Counted from the first letter of the stretch, positions 17,857 through 28,534 are shown. The stretch is DNA of 64,000 bases from Chlamydiota bacterium (GCA_027451825.1 DAIDHZ010000005.1:1-64000); one strand, 5' to 3'. Translations and numbers: made by a program. The notes: generated by a model not told the origin, from the sequence alone.

Positions 17857-19977
17857 CTATGCAATCCCAACCATCTCTCCTCGGTTTTCAGCAACTGAAT
17901 GTTGAGTTCTCAATCCAAAGAGTAAATTCTTATGCTTTTCCAAAAGTTGATGAAGCTTAGTCTCAATTGGTGACAATCGATTTTCATTCGAAAGATAAAT
18001 CAATATATCCTTCATTGCAAGGTTGTGTTTTTCGCCATGGTCTCTTCCCGATTGATTCGTATGAGCAATTTCATGAATCATTGTATCGAGAATAGATCTA
18101 CGAATGGCTTCTATATTTGTAGCAGAAGAATACCCAAGAGGATTTACCAATACGCATGGGACTAAATATGGAACACAAAGTCCACTTACTTTGCAATCAA
18201 TCAACACCCCCGCATAAGACTGCGTAAGACGATGGTCATAACCCGGCAATCCACTACTTGCCACAGCATTTTTCATTTCACAAAAAAGAGAAGCTACGCC
18301 GGCAAATAATTCCTGAACTTCTTTATTTAAAGGAACATCAGAGTTCGTATTATTTATAAACAGTGTCCGATTAGAAGGAAAATGAGTGAAAACACCATCG
18401 TTTGATTTTGCAATCATTGCAGGTACATCTTCAGCTCGAATCGTTCGAGGAGCCTCTAATTCTTCCGATGCAAAATTTCCCAAAACAGGCTCCCACTCAT
18501 TGATCGCTTCTCTTTGTTCGGGAAGTTTTTTTTGAGGATTTTGTAAAGACCGTAATCTAAGGTGCCGATTAAACTCTTTTTCAATGAATGCCATCCCCGA
18601 TTCTACTTGAAAAGGTCGAGAAATTTTTCTTCTCTTTTTCGTAGAATCAATTTCTAAAGTCCCACTTGCAACAGTCAGATCCTCTTCTGATAAACGAGGC
18701 ATCCACCAAGCTCCTCTAAAAACTTGTTTCCATTCTTCTCTTTCTTTTTGACCATTAATCCACCGAAGCCATTCCTTCAATGTTTGAATATCTTGACCCG
18801 CACTTTTTCTAAATTCTTGACGATTATTAGTGAATGGATATGCCTGATCATCCGGTGAAACTTTTGATTTGATATCTATAATCAAATCAAGAGGAATCTG
18901 CTCGTAGGTGGTGTCAGATATGGTAAATCTAGGATTAAACTGAATGACCCCACTCGCTAAAACAGAGTGCGAAGGTGAATAACCAGAAGGAGGACTTGCA
19001 TAAATTGTAGCTGTTCCCCAAGAAAACTCTAAAATAGAATGAACTGATTTATTAAAATGAACTCCTGAAGATAACACAGTTGAGCGCCAACCATCATTCA
19101 CCGTTATTTTGACATTTCCTATCAAGGGCGCTGTCAACGCTTTGTAATAGTTGCCGGTGTGAAAAAAATAAACAGATTTTTCTTCACCATTCACAACACA
19201 GGTTTCAGGAATCCGAACTGTAACCGTAGTACCATGTTCTGCTTCTGAAGCTGAGAACCGAGAAATCTTAAAGCTATTTGAAAGCAATTCAGAAGGTGTT
19301 GTAGTCACTTCTGTTGTCTCACCATTTCTTGTCGTACGTAAATTTATTTCAGCCACATTCATTAAAAATGCAATTTTAGCTTGCCCATACCCTCCGCTAC
19401 GCAAATGAGACGGAATTCCTTTATGAGAGCCTGCTATAGTAAAAAATGCATCACGAACAATTTCTGGAGTCATTCCTATGCCATTATCTTTGACAGTAAT
19501 CGTACGATTCATTGCATCAAAACTAATTTGGATATCGCCTTCCTTAATCAAGCCCAGATATTCTGCTTCTTTCACAGCATCAAAAGCATTTTGCAAAAGC
19601 TCTTTAACCGCCGTCTCTGCAATAGAAACCCCGTACATACTAGCGCCCATCGTTTGAATAAGACTAGGAAGATTCACTTTTAGAACCCCCTTCTCTTCAC
19701 CCAATGCAGACGAACTCTTTTCAGCAATGATTCTTCGCTCACTTTCAAAAGAGACGCCTTCTGATAAATGATCATTCCTTCTCAAATAATTTCTATACAA
19801 CCATAGAGAAGCTCCGCCCGACAAAAGACCCATCCCCCCTTGCCAAAACCAGTTCCGAGCAAACTGATGCCCTCCCGATTCTCGACAAAAAGACTCACGA
19901 AGCTGTCCTGAAACGGGTGAAGTAAAACTTCTCCCATACATTGCAGAAGTCATAAAAGAACAAGGACGTCTAATCAT
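17857..19977 (-). CDS. GHKL ATPase fused to a C-terminal HExxH metallopeptidase-like domain
   Basis: A 706-residue protein. A possible membrane segment lies near residues 43-62. Residues ~110-270 hold a Hsp90/MutL/histidine-kinase type ATP fold: N box ELLQNAFDAV, G1 DNGIGM, G2 SGGYGQAKIAF, and HGTTV. A beta-rich middle region follows. At residues 635-651 the sequence HEIAHTNQSGRDHGEKH gives a zincin-type HExxH with a later His, in the style of SprT/WLM peptidases (HExxH ... HGxxF). The pairing suggests an ATP-clamped protease or an effector. Not in the Chlamydiaceae pnp-ftsH interval. Its leader is AT-rich. No phosphoacceptor histidine domain is visible, so it is not an ordinary sensor kinase. 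Confidence 0.7.
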   Translation of the reverse strand: MIRRPCSFMTSAMYGRSFTSPVSGQLRESFCRESGGHQFARNWFWQGGMGLLSGGASLWLYRNYLRRNDHLSEGVSFESERRIIAEKSSSALGEEKGVLKVNLPSLIQTMGASMYGVSIAETAVKELLQNAFDAVKEAEYLGLIKEGDIQISFDAMNRTITVKDNGIGMTPEIVRDAFFTIAGSHKGIPSHLRSGGYGQAKIAFLMNVAEINLRTTRNGETTEVTTTPSELLSNSFKISRFSASEAEHGTTVTVRIPETCVVNGEEKSVYFFHTGNYYKALTAPLIGNVKITVNDGWRSTVLSSGVHFNKSVHSILEFSWGTATIYASPPSGYSPSHSVLASGVIQFNPRFTISDTTYEQIPLDLIIDIKSKVSPDDQAYPFTNNRQEFRKSAGQDIQTLKEWLRWINGQKEREEWKQVFRGAWWMPRLSEEDLTVASGTLEIDSTKKRRKISRPFQVESGMAFIEKEFNRHLRLRSLQNPQKKLPEQREAINEWEPVLGNFASEELEAPRTIRAEDVPAMIAKSNDGVFTHFPSNRTLFINNTNSDVPLNKEVQELFAGVASLFCEMKNAVASSGLPGYDHRLTQSYAGVLIDCKVSGLCVPYLVPCVLVNPLGYSSATNIEAIRRSILDTMIHEIAHTNQSGRDHGEKHNLAMKDILIYLSNENRLSPIETKLHQLLEKHKNLLFGLRTQHSVAENRGEMVGIA

Positions 19978-20062
19978 AAAATTAAAACCAAATAATATTT
20001 ATTTATTAATTATAATATAAACCAAAATTTAAATTAACTATAATTATAAGTATTATTTATGA
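19978..20062 (-). promoter_or_regulatory. AT-rich leader of the GHKL-zincin gene
   Basis: Almost pure A+T for about 80 bases immediately upstream of the start codon, including TATAATTATAG and TATATTATAATT on the coding (minus) strand. Several -10-like hexamers occur, none uniquely placed. Comparable leaders precede the genes at 233, 30846, 39438 and 53063. Confidence 0.35.
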
Positions 20063-20132
20063 AATAATAAATTAACAAAAACCTCCCCGCAATAGGAAGA
20101 CCCCGCCTATTTGACAACCACTCAAGAGTTGG

Positions 20133-20262
20133 TTCAGATCGCAAAGCGAGCTTGCCCGTTTCATTTCGACGAACACAACCCCTAAGGGCTTAAGTGAGGA
20201 GAGTGAACTTAAATGACCCCAAAAAGGGCAATTTTAACGGGCAAATGAGTTTTGCAATTGGC
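20133..20262. repeat. degenerate palindromic element
   Basis: TTGCCCGTT (20153-20161 region) and AACGGGCAA (20238-20246 region) are inverted, and the flanks GCAAAGCGAGC / GAGTTTTGC keep partial complementarity; an inner TTAAGT / ACTTAA pair lies at the centre. It occupies the gap between the GHKL-zincin gene start and the ftsH stop and could terminate ftsH. More decayed than families A-E, and different in sequence. Confidence 0.45.
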
Positions 20263-20272
20263 TCTATAGAAA

Positions 20273-22993
20273 TTAATTTAATCCAGGCTCCATCGGCATG
20301 TCTCCCTTTGTAGGAGCTTTTGCTGGCTCTGGAGGGGGTGGAGGTGCTTTTCTCTGGAGCTCCTCTGCTGCTTTAAGACGAGCTCTTTTCTCTTCAATAT
20401 CCCAAGTTCCATCCATGATGGCTTTGATATCTTGCGCATCTAAGGTCTCAAATTCCATAAGCATATCAGCCATGAGAATCACTTTATCACGATGATGCTC
20501 TAAGATATCGACGGCTCGTTTATGAGCTTCATCAATCAATGTTCGCACTTCTTTATCGATACTTTTTGCAGTTTCATCGGAATATTTTTGAGGCTGCGTA
20601 TTCGACATCCCAAGATATTGACCTCCCTCGGAACGTTCATCATAAGTAACGGTTCCCAAGGTATCGCTCATCCCCCACTCGCAGACCATGCTTCTTGCCA
20701 CTTTCGTCGCCTGCAAAATATCATGCTGAGCACCCGATGACATATCTTGAACAAACAACTCTTCTGCAGCGCGTCCACCCATGAGAACAACAAGATGATC
20801 CAAGACCTCTTTTTTCCAATAGCTCAAACGGTTCTTTTTCGGCATGAAGTGAGTTGCTCCCAAAGAAAATCCTCGAGGGATGATTGTGACCTTCTCTACA
20901 GGATCTGAATGTTCAACAACAAGGCCTGTAATCGTATGACCTGATTCATGATAGGCTGTTGTTTTCTTTTCCTCTTCATCCATTTCAAGACTGCGTCTTT
21001 CTTTTCCAAAACGAACCTTATCGCATGCTTCTTTGACTTCGGCAGGTGTGACTGCTGAACGACCTTTACGCGCCGCCAAAAGAGCCGCTTCATTTAAAAT
21101 ATTTTCTAGATCAGCACCCGATGCTCCCGGGGTGCCTCGTGCGACTTCGTCCAAATTCACCGAAGGATCGATTTTAATCTTTCTTGCATGAACCTTTAAA
21201 ATTTCCAAACGTCCTTTGACATCCGGCAAATCCATGACCACTCGTCTATCAAAACGACCCGGACGTAAAAGCGCTTTATCCAAAACATCAGGACGGTTTG
21301 TCGCTGCCATTAAAATCACACCTTCTTTCGTATCAAATCCATCCATTTCGACAAGAAGTTGGTTCAATGTCTGCTCTCTTTCATCATGACCGCCGCCAAT
21401 GCCAGCCCCACGATGGCGACCCACCGCATCAATCTCATCCATAAAGATAATGCAAGGCGCATTCTTCTTTGCCTGATCAAACATATCGCGAATACGGCTC
21501 GCACCAACCCCGACAAACATTTCTACAAAATCAGATCCGGAGATCGAAAAGAAAGGACGATCCGCTTCACCCGCTACGGCCTTAGCAATCAATGTTTTCC
21601 CGGTTCCCGGAGATCCAACAAGAAGAACTCCTTTCGGAATACGAGCTCCTAATGCCGTAAATTTCTGAGGATCTTTTAAGAATTCGACAATCTCTTTCAA
21701 TTCTTCTTTTGCTTCATCAGAGCCTGCCACATCTTTAAATGTAACCTTATTCATCTCCTTCGTCATGAGTTTGGCTGGAGATTTCCCAAAATTCATCGCA
21801 GAAGAGCCAACTCCCTTCATCTGTCTTGAGAAAATGAAATAAAGAAATAGACCCACTAGAGCTAAAGGAAGAAGCGTTAAAATATAGCTGAAATAATTCG
21901 GTGCGGGCTCTTGGCTCTTAAAGGTTCTTTCCAAAACAGCATTGCGAGGTTGATCAGGAGCTCGATAGGAAAGTCCTTTATTCATTTCAAAGTTTTCCCA
22001 TTCTTGCTTTGCTTGAGCAAACCAATATCCAAAAGATTCCGTATCTTGTTTTTCTAAGCTTTTTGTAGAAAGTTCTTGATTGTTAAAATACCAAATCACG
22101 GAAGATACTTTCTGACGCGCTTTATCTAAAAGAGCCGTATTTTGCTGTAAATCTTGAGATACTTGAACAAACTGTTGGCTTTCTTCAACATAACTTCTTA
22201 CGCTACGAAGAGCAGAAAGACGAACACCGTCTTGTTCCTTTCCCAAGTCTAAAATCACTTGACTAACTTGCTGAATTGCATCCCCATACAAAGCAAGCTG
22301 CTGCGAAGCCGATAGATTCAATCCTGAGACAAGCTTTTGATCCAAAGCTTTCAATTCTTGCTTGATCGATTCAACACCAATACCAAGTGCAGGAGATCTC
22401 AACTGAGAGACTAAGTCTCTTAAATCTTTAGAGACTGCCTCTACAGCATCCAATGATTGGTTTTGCTGTGCAAGCGCAAACGCCTTTTGCACTAAAGGAA
22501 GATTCACAACATCTCGTCCCTGTAAAGAGCGAAGCACAATCGATCCATCTCGATCCGATGTATCATAAAGAGGACCGACGACTACAAAACCTGCTCTCGG
22601 AACTGCTTGTCCACTCAGACTTAAATAAAGATCTGCCGCTTCTTGAACTTGTTGTTTCGTTGCATCTAGATCTTTCTCTAAAAGAGAAGATTCATCAGAA
22701 AGCTCATGATGACGATTTAAAAGCTCCAAATAACGAAAACGTTCTGTACTTTCTTCCGTCAATCGGTCACGGAATTTCCCGCCAAAGGTCACTAAATGAT
22801 CATTCTGAGCGATTTTGTGATTCTCTTCAGGCACTGTTAAGTTAAGATTCGTTAAATGCTCTACCTGATGACTAAAAGAAACTCTCGCTAACTGATCAGA
22901 CGTCAATGACTGCACACCAAAAATCAGTAAAATAGCTGCTAAAACAAAAAGGAGAAAGCCTCCTGGAAATCCTTTTTTTTGATCTGGTCTCAT
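20273..22993 (-). CDS. ftsH: ATP-dependent zinc metalloprotease FtsH
   Basis: A 906-residue membrane-anchored AAA+ protease that degrades misassembled membrane proteins and regulatory proteins. TM1 at about 13-30, TM2 at about 371-389; Walker A GSPGTGKT (460-467), Walker B FMDEID (about 517-522), zinc site HESGH (about 682-686). The periplasmic part between the two TMs is about 340 residues, far longer than the ~70 of E. coli FtsH, and rich in coiled-coil Gln/Glu/Leu sequence; this expansion is also known from chlamydial FtsH (CT841). Minus strand, opposite to pnp. Confidence 0.96.
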   Translation of the reverse strand: MRPDQKKGFPGGFLLFVLAAILLIFGVQSLTSDQLARVSFSHQVEHLTNLNLTVPEENHKIAQNDHLVTFGGKFRDRLTEESTERFRYLELLNRHHELSDESSLLEKDLDATKQQVQEAADLYLSLSGQAVPRAGFVVVGPLYDTSDRDGSIVLRSLQGRDVVNLPLVQKAFALAQQNQSLDAVEAVSKDLRDLVSQLRSPALGIGVESIKQELKALDQKLVSGLNLSASQQLALYGDAIQQVSQVILDLGKEQDGVRLSALRSVRSYVEESQQFVQVSQDLQQNTALLDKARQKVSSVIWYFNNQELSTKSLEKQDTESFGYWFAQAKQEWENFEMNKGLSYRAPDQPRNAVLERTFKSQEPAPNYFSYILTLLPLALVGLFLYFIFSRQMKGVGSSAMNFGKSPAKLMTKEMNKVTFKDVAGSDEAKEELKEIVEFLKDPQKFTALGARIPKGVLLVGSPGTGKTLIAKAVAGEADRPFFSISGSDFVEMFVGVGASRIRDMFDQAKKNAPCIIFMDEIDAVGRHRGAGIGGGHDEREQTLNQLLVEMDGFDTKEGVILMAATNRPDVLDKALLRPGRFDRRVVMDLPDVKGRLEILKVHARKIKIDPSVNLDEVARGTPGASGADLENILNEAALLAARKGRSAVTPAEVKEACDKVRFGKERRSLEMDEEEKKTTAYHESGHTITGLVVEHSDPVEKVTIIPRGFSLGATHFMPKKNRLSYWKKEVLDHLVVLMGGRAAEELFVQDMSSGAQHDILQATKVARSMVCEWGMSDTLGTVTYDERSEGGQYLGMSNTQPQKYSDETAKSIDKEVRTLIDEAHKRAVDILEHHRDKVILMADMLMEFETLDAQDIKAIMDGTWDIEEKRARLKAAEELQRKAPPPPPEPAKAPTKGDMPMEPGLN

Positions 22994-23295
22994 TGACTAC
23001 AACTGCCTTGTTTTTAATTTACTAAAGCTGTTTCATCATATCACAAACTCTCTTGTTTTGCGAAAGCTAAAACGCAAAAATTAAGAAATCGACAAAACAA
23101 CCGTTTACTTCATAAATCTCTTTCAAAAAGCAACGCCTTTAAAAACGCCTCAACTTTTGAAGATACCTCAAAAATTTTCTAATAACAAAAAAAGATTAAA
23201 TTGTCTGTCTCTCTTTACAAAAACAACTCATCCAACTTACTTTCAGTGAAATACAAAAAAATAAAAAATGATTTCACGACCTTAAGAAGACACTC

Positions 23296-23472
23296 GTACT
23301 GTAAATCAAAAGTTTTTGCAGGAATTTCGAGGTCAAAGCCGCTGAAATCGACGAACGCAAGTTAATTCGCATCGTATTTAATACGGCGGATTAACTTACG
23401 CAGCCATGCGGTCGTCGATTTAAGCGAGCTTTCACTCTCGAAATTCCTTGAAAAACTTTTCATTTACAGTAC
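23296..23472. repeat. palindromic element family C (177 bp)
   Basis: Inverted ends GTACTGTAAATCAAAAGTTT and the complement of GTACTGTAAATGAAAAGTTT; the arms continue with GGAATTTCGAG / CTCGAAATTCC and AAATCGACGA / TCGTCGATTT. It lies in the ~470-bp gap between ftsH and tilS, of which 22994-23295 holds no gene I can see. The right end contributes GTA-CTG-TAA, that is the last two codons and stop codon, to tilS on the minus strand. Single copy in this window. Confidence 0.8.
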
Positions 23473-24420
23473 TAGTTTACGAAACATCTCCCTTTCCAGT
23501 AAAGAATTTAAGATAAAAACCCACCCCCGAAAAACAACGATCCATCGAGACTGAACATAGATTTTCCTCATCTTATGGAAATCCAAAACCCAATCCAAAA
23601 TCGTCTCTAAAACAGTCCTTGGCAAAGTCAGACCTTCATCGGCCGCTCGTCTCTGAAGCAAGTGACGCATCTCTACCCGAGGAAGATCTTGTAGATGCAC
23701 CGACCACCCCCACTCTCCTTTTCGAATAGAACAATGGGCGATCTTTTCATCTAAATACTGCTGAAGCTCATAGATTCGATCCGAAAAAAGAGCTAGATTA
23801 TCCACAAAATTCTTACCAAAAGAACGCGTTAAAAAAGGCGCAATTTCTTCTCGAAACCGAGCTCTTAAATAGGTCGTATCTCGATTTGTCGGATCTATGA
23901 AAAAAGACAAAGACTTCTCATTTAAGAACTCAAGAATCTCCGTTTTTTTCACTCGAAGCAAAGGACGCCAAATCGGCATGCCATCCATTATTGCAACTTC
24001 TTGCATTCCCCCTAAAAAAGAAAGATGAGCACCTTCCAAAAAACGTTTTAGCACCGTTTCCGCGCGGTCGTCTGCCTGATGCGCCAATAAAAGAGACTGA
24101 AAAGGAATTTTTTGAAAAAGCGACTTAAAAAAAGAAAATCTTTCTTTACGAAAACGATCTTCCAAATTACTTCCGATAGATACAGAAAGTCGAATGGCAT
24201 GAAAAGGCAGTTTTAAAGACGCAATTTCCTCTCGGATGAGCTCGGCCTCTTGTTGACTTTCTTTTCTCCATCCATGATCTACATGAGCGATATGAAGAGG
24301 CAATGCCTCGTCCAAAAGAGCATAGAGCAACGCTTTAGAGTCGGGCCCTCCTGAATACCCCAGAAGGAGAGGGCTTTTTTGGTCCCATCGAAGACTTAAA
24401 AACTCTTTTACTCTTTTCAT
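23464..24420 (-). CDS. tilS: tRNA(Ile)-lysidine synthetase
   Basis: A 318-residue enzyme that makes lysidine at C34 of tRNA-Ile(CAU). The PP-loop LLGYSGGPDSKALLYALL and the HVDHGWR and LAHQADDRAETVL motifs are intact. It is of the short type without a long C-terminal domain, like chlamydial CT840. Its final Val-Leu and stop are encoded by the end of palindromic element C, so the native C-terminus may have been slightly altered. Divergent from lptF with about 39 bp between. Confidence 0.94.
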   Translation of the reverse strand: MKRVKEFLSLRWDQKSPLLLGYSGGPDSKALLYALLDEALPLHIAHVDHGWRKESQQEAELIREEIASLKLPFHAIRLSVSIGSNLEDRFRKERFSFFKSLFQKIPFQSLLLAHQADDRAETVLKRFLEGAHLSFLGGMQEVAIMDGMPIWRPLLRVKKTEILEFLNEKSLSFFIDPTNRDTTYLRARFREEIAPFLTRSFGKNFVDNLALFSDRIYELQQYLDEKIAHCSIRKGEWGWSVHLQDLPRVEMRHLLQRRAADEGLTLPRTVLETILDWVLDFHKMRKIYVQSRWIVVFRGWVFILNSLLEREMFRKLVL

Positions 24421-24459
24421 TGAGGCAATTATAGTACATCCAGAATATCTTTGGTATCT

Positions 24460-25539
24460 ATGCCTATCTTGTGGATCTATATTCTAAAAGGTTATTTTCG
24501 CGTCTTCGCTTTATCGATCCTTTCTTTTATTCTCATTTTGCTTGTCTCAAGATTTAAAGAGATTGCACGATTTACAGCTCTCTCTGACGATGCCACATCT
24601 GCTTTTCTTTTCATCATCTATCAAATTCCATTGATTTTACCTCTTGCAATTCCCGTTTCTTCGTTCATCGCAGCGTTTTTATTATGCCAGCGTTTGAGCC
24701 GCAGCTTTGAACTCACTGCAATGCGCGCATCCGGAATGTCTCTTCATCAGATTTTGGCACCAATCCTCATTTCTTCTTTCTTTTTAACTGTTTGCAATTT
24801 CATCCTATGCGCAGAAATTTTTCCGGCTTCGCGAAGAGCCTCGAAAAGTCTATTTTATGAGCAAACCTCATCAAATCCACTTCTTCTTTTAGGACGTAAA
24901 TCACTCATCAAAATCAAGAAAAGTTTTCTACAAATAGAAGAAAATCAAGATGAAAAGATCATGAAAAACATGATCTTTATTTCCCCCTATCAAAATCATA
25001 AGCTCATGCTGATTTCCGCCAAACAATTAGAAATCAAAGGCAAAGAACTCAAAGGAGAAAACATCTCCTTTATATCGTATTTGAATTCTACAAAAGAACA
25101 ATTCGACCCTCTTATCATTGAACAAGAAAAATCCATGACGACCGACGCATTTTCTCTATCCGTTCTTTTAAAAAAACGAAGACCTTGTTTTGATGCAGGG
25201 TCTTTAAACATTCCAATGCTTCGCCTTATGGGCAAAGAATCAAATAAAAAGTGGACCCGCTCTCAAATAGAAATTCTTCGAAGAACGATCCTTTCTTTAA
25301 CAACTTTTACCATGACTCTCATTGGATCTGCATTTGGCATCCTCATCGGAAGAACCCCCTCCAAAAAACATCTCTTTGTCATGGCAAGCCTTCTTCTTTT
25401 AACGATTCTTTCTTACTTGGTTGGGAAAGAATACAAATCTCAAATTTTCATCGCCGCATTCATTTTAGCAACGCCTCATCTTTTCAGTTGGATCTTTTCC
25501 TATCTCCGCATCCATAAAATTGCAAAAGGGAACCAATGA
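24460..25539 (+). CDS. lptF: LPS export permease LptF (YjgP/YjgQ family)
   Basis: About 359 residues, with three N-terminal and three C-terminal membrane segments around a periplasmic beta-jellyroll region. The sequence ELTAMRASGMSLHQILAP is the conserved coupling-helix motif that contacts the LptB ATPase. The start ATG at 24460 is preferred to an upstream TTG. The next gene overlaps by four bases and is its partner LptG; chlamydial counterparts are CT839/CT838 next to tilS. Confidence 0.88.
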   Translation: MPILWIYILKGYFRVFALSILSFILILLVSRFKEIARFTALSDDATSAFLFIIYQIPLILPLAIPVSSFIAAFLLCQRLSRSFELTAMRASGMSLHQILAPILISSFFLTVCNFILCAEIFPASRRASKSLFYEQTSSNPLLLLGRKSLIKIKKSFLQIEENQDEKIMKNMIFISPYQNHKLMLISAKQLEIKGKELKGENISFISYLNSTKEQFDPLIIEQEKSMTTDAFSLSVLLKKRRPCFDAGSLNIPMLRLMGKESNKKWTRSQIEILRRTILSLTTFTMTLIGSAFGILIGRTPSKKHLFVMASLLLLTILSYLVGKEYKSQIFIAAFILATPHLFSWIFSYLRIHKIAKGNQ

Positions 25540-26606
25540 AACTCTGGACCCGATATCTTTTAAAAAGACTCTTCAAAACTTTTTGCATCTTTCTCTTTAT
25601 TCTTTTTTTTACCTATATCATCATCGACCTTTCTGTTCAGGGAACTCACCTCATTATTCAAATGAACACCTTACAACCCATTTTTCTCTATTACTTACAA
25701 ACCCTCTCCAAATATCTATCTCTTTTTTTCCCTCTGACTTTTCTTTTAGTCTGTTTAAAACTTCTTTTCGAATGCACGACTCATCATGAATTCACCGCTC
25801 TATCAATGGGAGGATTATCTCACAAAAAAATCTTAAGCCCTTTTTTCTTCTTTGCATTCATCCTCTCTTTAATCTCTCTTTTGAACTATGAATGGGTCTT
25901 TCCAAACGCTCTTCAATCAATGGAAACTTTTCAAAGTAAAATTCTGACTAAAAAATCAAAAAATACACCTGAGCTTCATAGGGTCACTCTTAAAGACGGC
26001 TCAGAACTTGTTTACCAGCAATTCTCCCATGAAAAACAGTCCCTTTTCGATGTTTTCTGGATTCAAAATACAAATGACATTTGGCACATGAAATCTCTTT
26101 TTTTAACCACTTTGCAAGGACATTTTGTCGATCATTTTCAGCGATCTCAAGAAGGCATTTTAGAAACAAAAGACCACTTTGAACACATTTTTTTCCCTAA
26201 AATTGAATTCCTTGAAAACTCGGAAAAAGAACTCTGTCCTTTTGAAGAGAGATCTTTATCAACGCTCATGAAACAAAGCGCCTCTTTAAAGCTAGAAAAA
26301 AGCGCCGTTCTTTCTCATCTGCAATACAAAATCGGAACATCCCTTCTTTGTCCTTTTCTTCTTTGGCTCATCATTCCGGTGACCACCTATTTTCAAAGAA
26401 GCAAGCCCATATTTATCATCACAGCTCTTAGCCTTTTTGGCTTCATTAGTTTTGTCACCATTTTAGAGGGAATGCTCATTCTTGGAGAAAACGGTGTGAT
26501 CTCTAGTTTTCTTGCCATATGGTCTCCTTTTGCAATCTGCACCCTTGTCCTTTTGATCAAAACAAGCTATAGTCCAAATTATGGATCAAAAGTCAGCAAT
26601 AAATGA
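25536..26606 (+). CDS. lptG: LPS export permease LptG (YjgP/YjgQ family)
   Basis: A 356-residue membrane protein with the same architecture as LptF: MKLWTRYLLKRLFKTF at the start, the coupling motif HEFTALSMGGLSHKKILSP, and three C-terminal membrane helices. With LptF and LptB it extracts lipopolysaccharide from the inner membrane. The last 26 bases overlap the start of the M32 carboxypeptidase. Which of the two is F and which G is assigned by order only. Confidence 0.85.
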   Translation: MKLWTRYLLKRLFKTFCIFLFILFFTYIIIDLSVQGTHLIIQMNTLQPIFLYYLQTLSKYLSLFFPLTFLLVCLKLLFECTTHHEFTALSMGGLSHKKILSPFFFFAFILSLISLLNYEWVFPNALQSMETFQSKILTKKSKNTPELHRVTLKDGSELVYQQFSHEKQSLFDVFWIQNTNDIWHMKSLFLTTLQGHFVDHFQRSQEGILETKDHFEHIFFPKIEFLENSEKELCPFEERSLSTLMKQSASLKLEKSAVLSHLQYKIGTSLLCPFLLWLIIPVTTYFQRSKPIFIITALSLFGFISFVTILEGMLILGENGVISSFLAIWSPFAICTLVLLIKTSYSPNYGSKVSNK

Positions 26607-28089
26607 ACTTAAGGCGCTTTCTACGCAAATTCACACATACCAATCGATACAAACTCTTTTACATTGGGATGCCGAAACCTACATGCCAGAGGGAGGAATC
26701 TCTCCAAGAAGCGAACAATTAGCAACTCTTGCATCTCTCATTCACGAACTCAAAACATCCAAAAAATTTGAACAAAATCTAAAGAAACTCATCCACCTTA
26801 ACACTGGGAAACCAACAGCGCTTGGGAAAAAACTTTCCTCCCCTGAAAAAGTAATGGTCAGAGAATGGCGAAAAGAGTTCTTAAAAGTCACAAAACTGCC
26901 CGGTGATTTTGTCAAAACCTTCTCTCATCTCACATCAGAAGCATCCCAAGTCTGGAGACTTGCGAAAAAAGAGGATAACTTTCAAAGTTTTGCCCCCTAT
27001 CTTGAAAAAATCATCCATCTTTCTCGTAAAAAAGCAGAAATCTTAGGATTTAAAAACCATCCCTACGATGCTCTTTTGGAAGGCTATGAACCTTGCATGA
27101 CCGAAGCTAAAGTAGCCGTTTTTTTCTCTAAACTCAAAAAAGCAATCCTTCCTTTAGTCAAAGAAATTCAAAAGAAAAAAACAATCGATGACACGTTTTT
27201 ACAGAAAACGATCGATCATGACACTCAAATGGAAATCGGCCATTTACTATTTTCCAAACTTCCTTTGGATCCAAAACATTCAAGACTCGATCTCTCTTCT
27301 CATCCATTTTCTTTGGCTCTACATCCATTGGATAGCCGAATCACCACGCGTCTAATTCCAAATGCTTTTATAAGCAATATATTCTCCATTCTTCACGAAG
27401 CAGGTCATTCTCTTTATGAAACGGGACTTCCTCTAGAATACTTTGGGACCCCTCTTTGCGAAGCCGTTTCCTTAACAATTCATGAAAGCCAGTCCCGTTT
27501 TTGGGAAACCTTCATTGGAAGAAGCAAATCTTTTTGGAAATATTTTTATCCCCTTCTTCAAAAAAAAATCCCTCACTTAACTAAAGTGCCACTCAACCAT
27601 TTTTATCAAGCCATTCATCGTGTGACACCTTCTTTCATTCGAGTAGAAGCCGATGAAGTGACTTATTGTCTACATGTCATTCTTCGCTTTGAAATTGAAA
27701 GAGAGCTCATTGCAGGCACTCTCTCCGTAAACAACCTGCCGGATGCCTGGAATGATAAAATGAAAGAACTTTTTGGAATTACACCTCCCAATCACAGCAT
27801 GGGCTGCTTACAAGACATCCATTGGTCTTTAGGAGATTTTGGATACTTCCCCACTTATGCTCTAGGAAATATGGCCGCAGCCCAAATCTTTCAAGCAATG
27901 AAAAAACAATTTAAAGATTGGGAAGATCGAATCAGTTCCGGAGATCTCGCATTCCTTCGAACATGGCTCAAAGAAAATATTCATTCTCTCGGGAAAACCT
28001 ATAGCACTGAAAATCTGATCAAAAGAGTCACAGGATCAGTTCTTAGCGAAAAAGCCTACGTCGACTATCTCAAAGAAAAATATAAATGA
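26581..28089 (+). CDS. M32-family metallocarboxypeptidase (carboxypeptidase Taq-like)
   Basis: A 502-residue zinc carboxypeptidase. The zinc site HEAGHSLYETGLP, the family block HESQSRFWE and the IRVEADEVTYCLHVILRFE segment mark peptidase family M32. Residues 18-40 carry the IQTLLHWDAETYMPEGG start typical of the family. It probably trims peptides in the cytoplasm. It overlaps lptG by 26 bp and is followed by a strong hairpin terminator shared with the convergent rpsI. Confidence 0.93.
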   Translation: MDQKSAINELKALSTQIHTYQSIQTLLHWDAETYMPEGGISPRSEQLATLASLIHELKTSKKFEQNLKKLIHLNTGKPTALGKKLSSPEKVMVREWRKEFLKVTKLPGDFVKTFSHLTSEASQVWRLAKKEDNFQSFAPYLEKIIHLSRKKAEILGFKNHPYDALLEGYEPCMTEAKVAVFFSKLKKAILPLVKEIQKKKTIDDTFLQKTIDHDTQMEIGHLLFSKLPLDPKHSRLDLSSHPFSLALHPLDSRITTRLIPNAFISNIFSILHEAGHSLYETGLPLEYFGTPLCEAVSLTIHESQSRFWETFIGRSKSFWKYFYPLLQKKIPHLTKVPLNHFYQAIHRVTPSFIRVEADEVTYCLHVILRFEIERELIAGTLSVNNLPDAWNDKMKELFGITPPNHSMGCLQDIHWSLGDFGYFPTYALGNMAAAQIFQAMKKQFKDWEDRISSGDLAFLRTWLKENIHSLGKTYSTENLIKRVTGSVLSEKAYVDYLKEKYK

Positions 28090-28090
28090 A

Positions 28091-28117
28091 AAAAGGCAGT
28101 TTGAAAAACTGCCTTTT
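28091..28117. terminator. bidirectional rho-independent terminator
   Basis: AAAAGGCAGTTT, three-base loop GAA, AAACTGCCTTTT. The perfect stem with A-tract and T-tract on either side can stop transcription from both the M32 gene (plus) and rpsI (minus). Confidence 0.88.
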
Positions 28118-28127
28118 ATAAGATTGA

Positions 28128-28523
28128 TTATCGTTTAGAGAATTGGAAGCGTTTACGGGCTTTCTTATGTCCGTATTTCTTACGCTCTTTCTTACGAGGA
28201 TCTCGTGTTAAGAATCCGAGTTGCTTTAAATCTCCTCGAACTGCTTCATCTTCTTGAACTAACGCACGGCTAATTCCGAGACGAGTTGCAATTGCTTGAG
28301 ATTCAATACCGCCGCCTTTTACACGAACCACTAAATCAAAGCGAGCCGGTTCTCCAACGCGATTTAAAGGAGCGAGAATTGTATCTCTCTGTAATTGTAC
28401 AGGAAAATATTCTTCAAAAGATCTTCCGTTTACATCAATAATCCCAGTTCCTCTTCTTAAGCGAACTGAAGAAACCGCTGTTTTTCTACGGCCAACTCCG
28501 ATAGTCTCTTTCTCTTTTACCAT
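28128..28523 (-). CDS. rpsI: 30S ribosomal protein S9
   Basis: A 131-residue protein whose basic C-terminal tail ([17 protein letters not shown]) reaches the P-site t[22 protein letters not shown] and the [11 protein letters not shown] signature are clear. Follows rplM by 11 bp, the universal L13-S9 operon (CT125-CT126). Confidence 0.96.
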   Translation of the reverse strand: MVKEKETIGVGRRKTAVSSVRLRRGTGIIDVNGRSFEEYFPVQLQRDTILAPLNRVGEPARFDLVVRVKGGGIESQAIATRLGISRALVQEDEAVRGDLKQLGFLTRDPRKKERKKYGHKKARKRFQFSKR

Positions 28524-28534
28524 ATGCCAATTCC

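Noticed and set aside
17857-19977. Histidine kinase call for the GHKL protein
   Set aside because: No dimerisation/phosphoacceptor H-box before the ATP domain and no receiver neighbour; motifs fit MutL/Hsp90-like ATPases better.
23000-23295. Possible gene between ftsH and tilS
   Set aside because: No frame longer than about 40 codons with a plausible start; AT-rich, treated as the ftsH promoter region.
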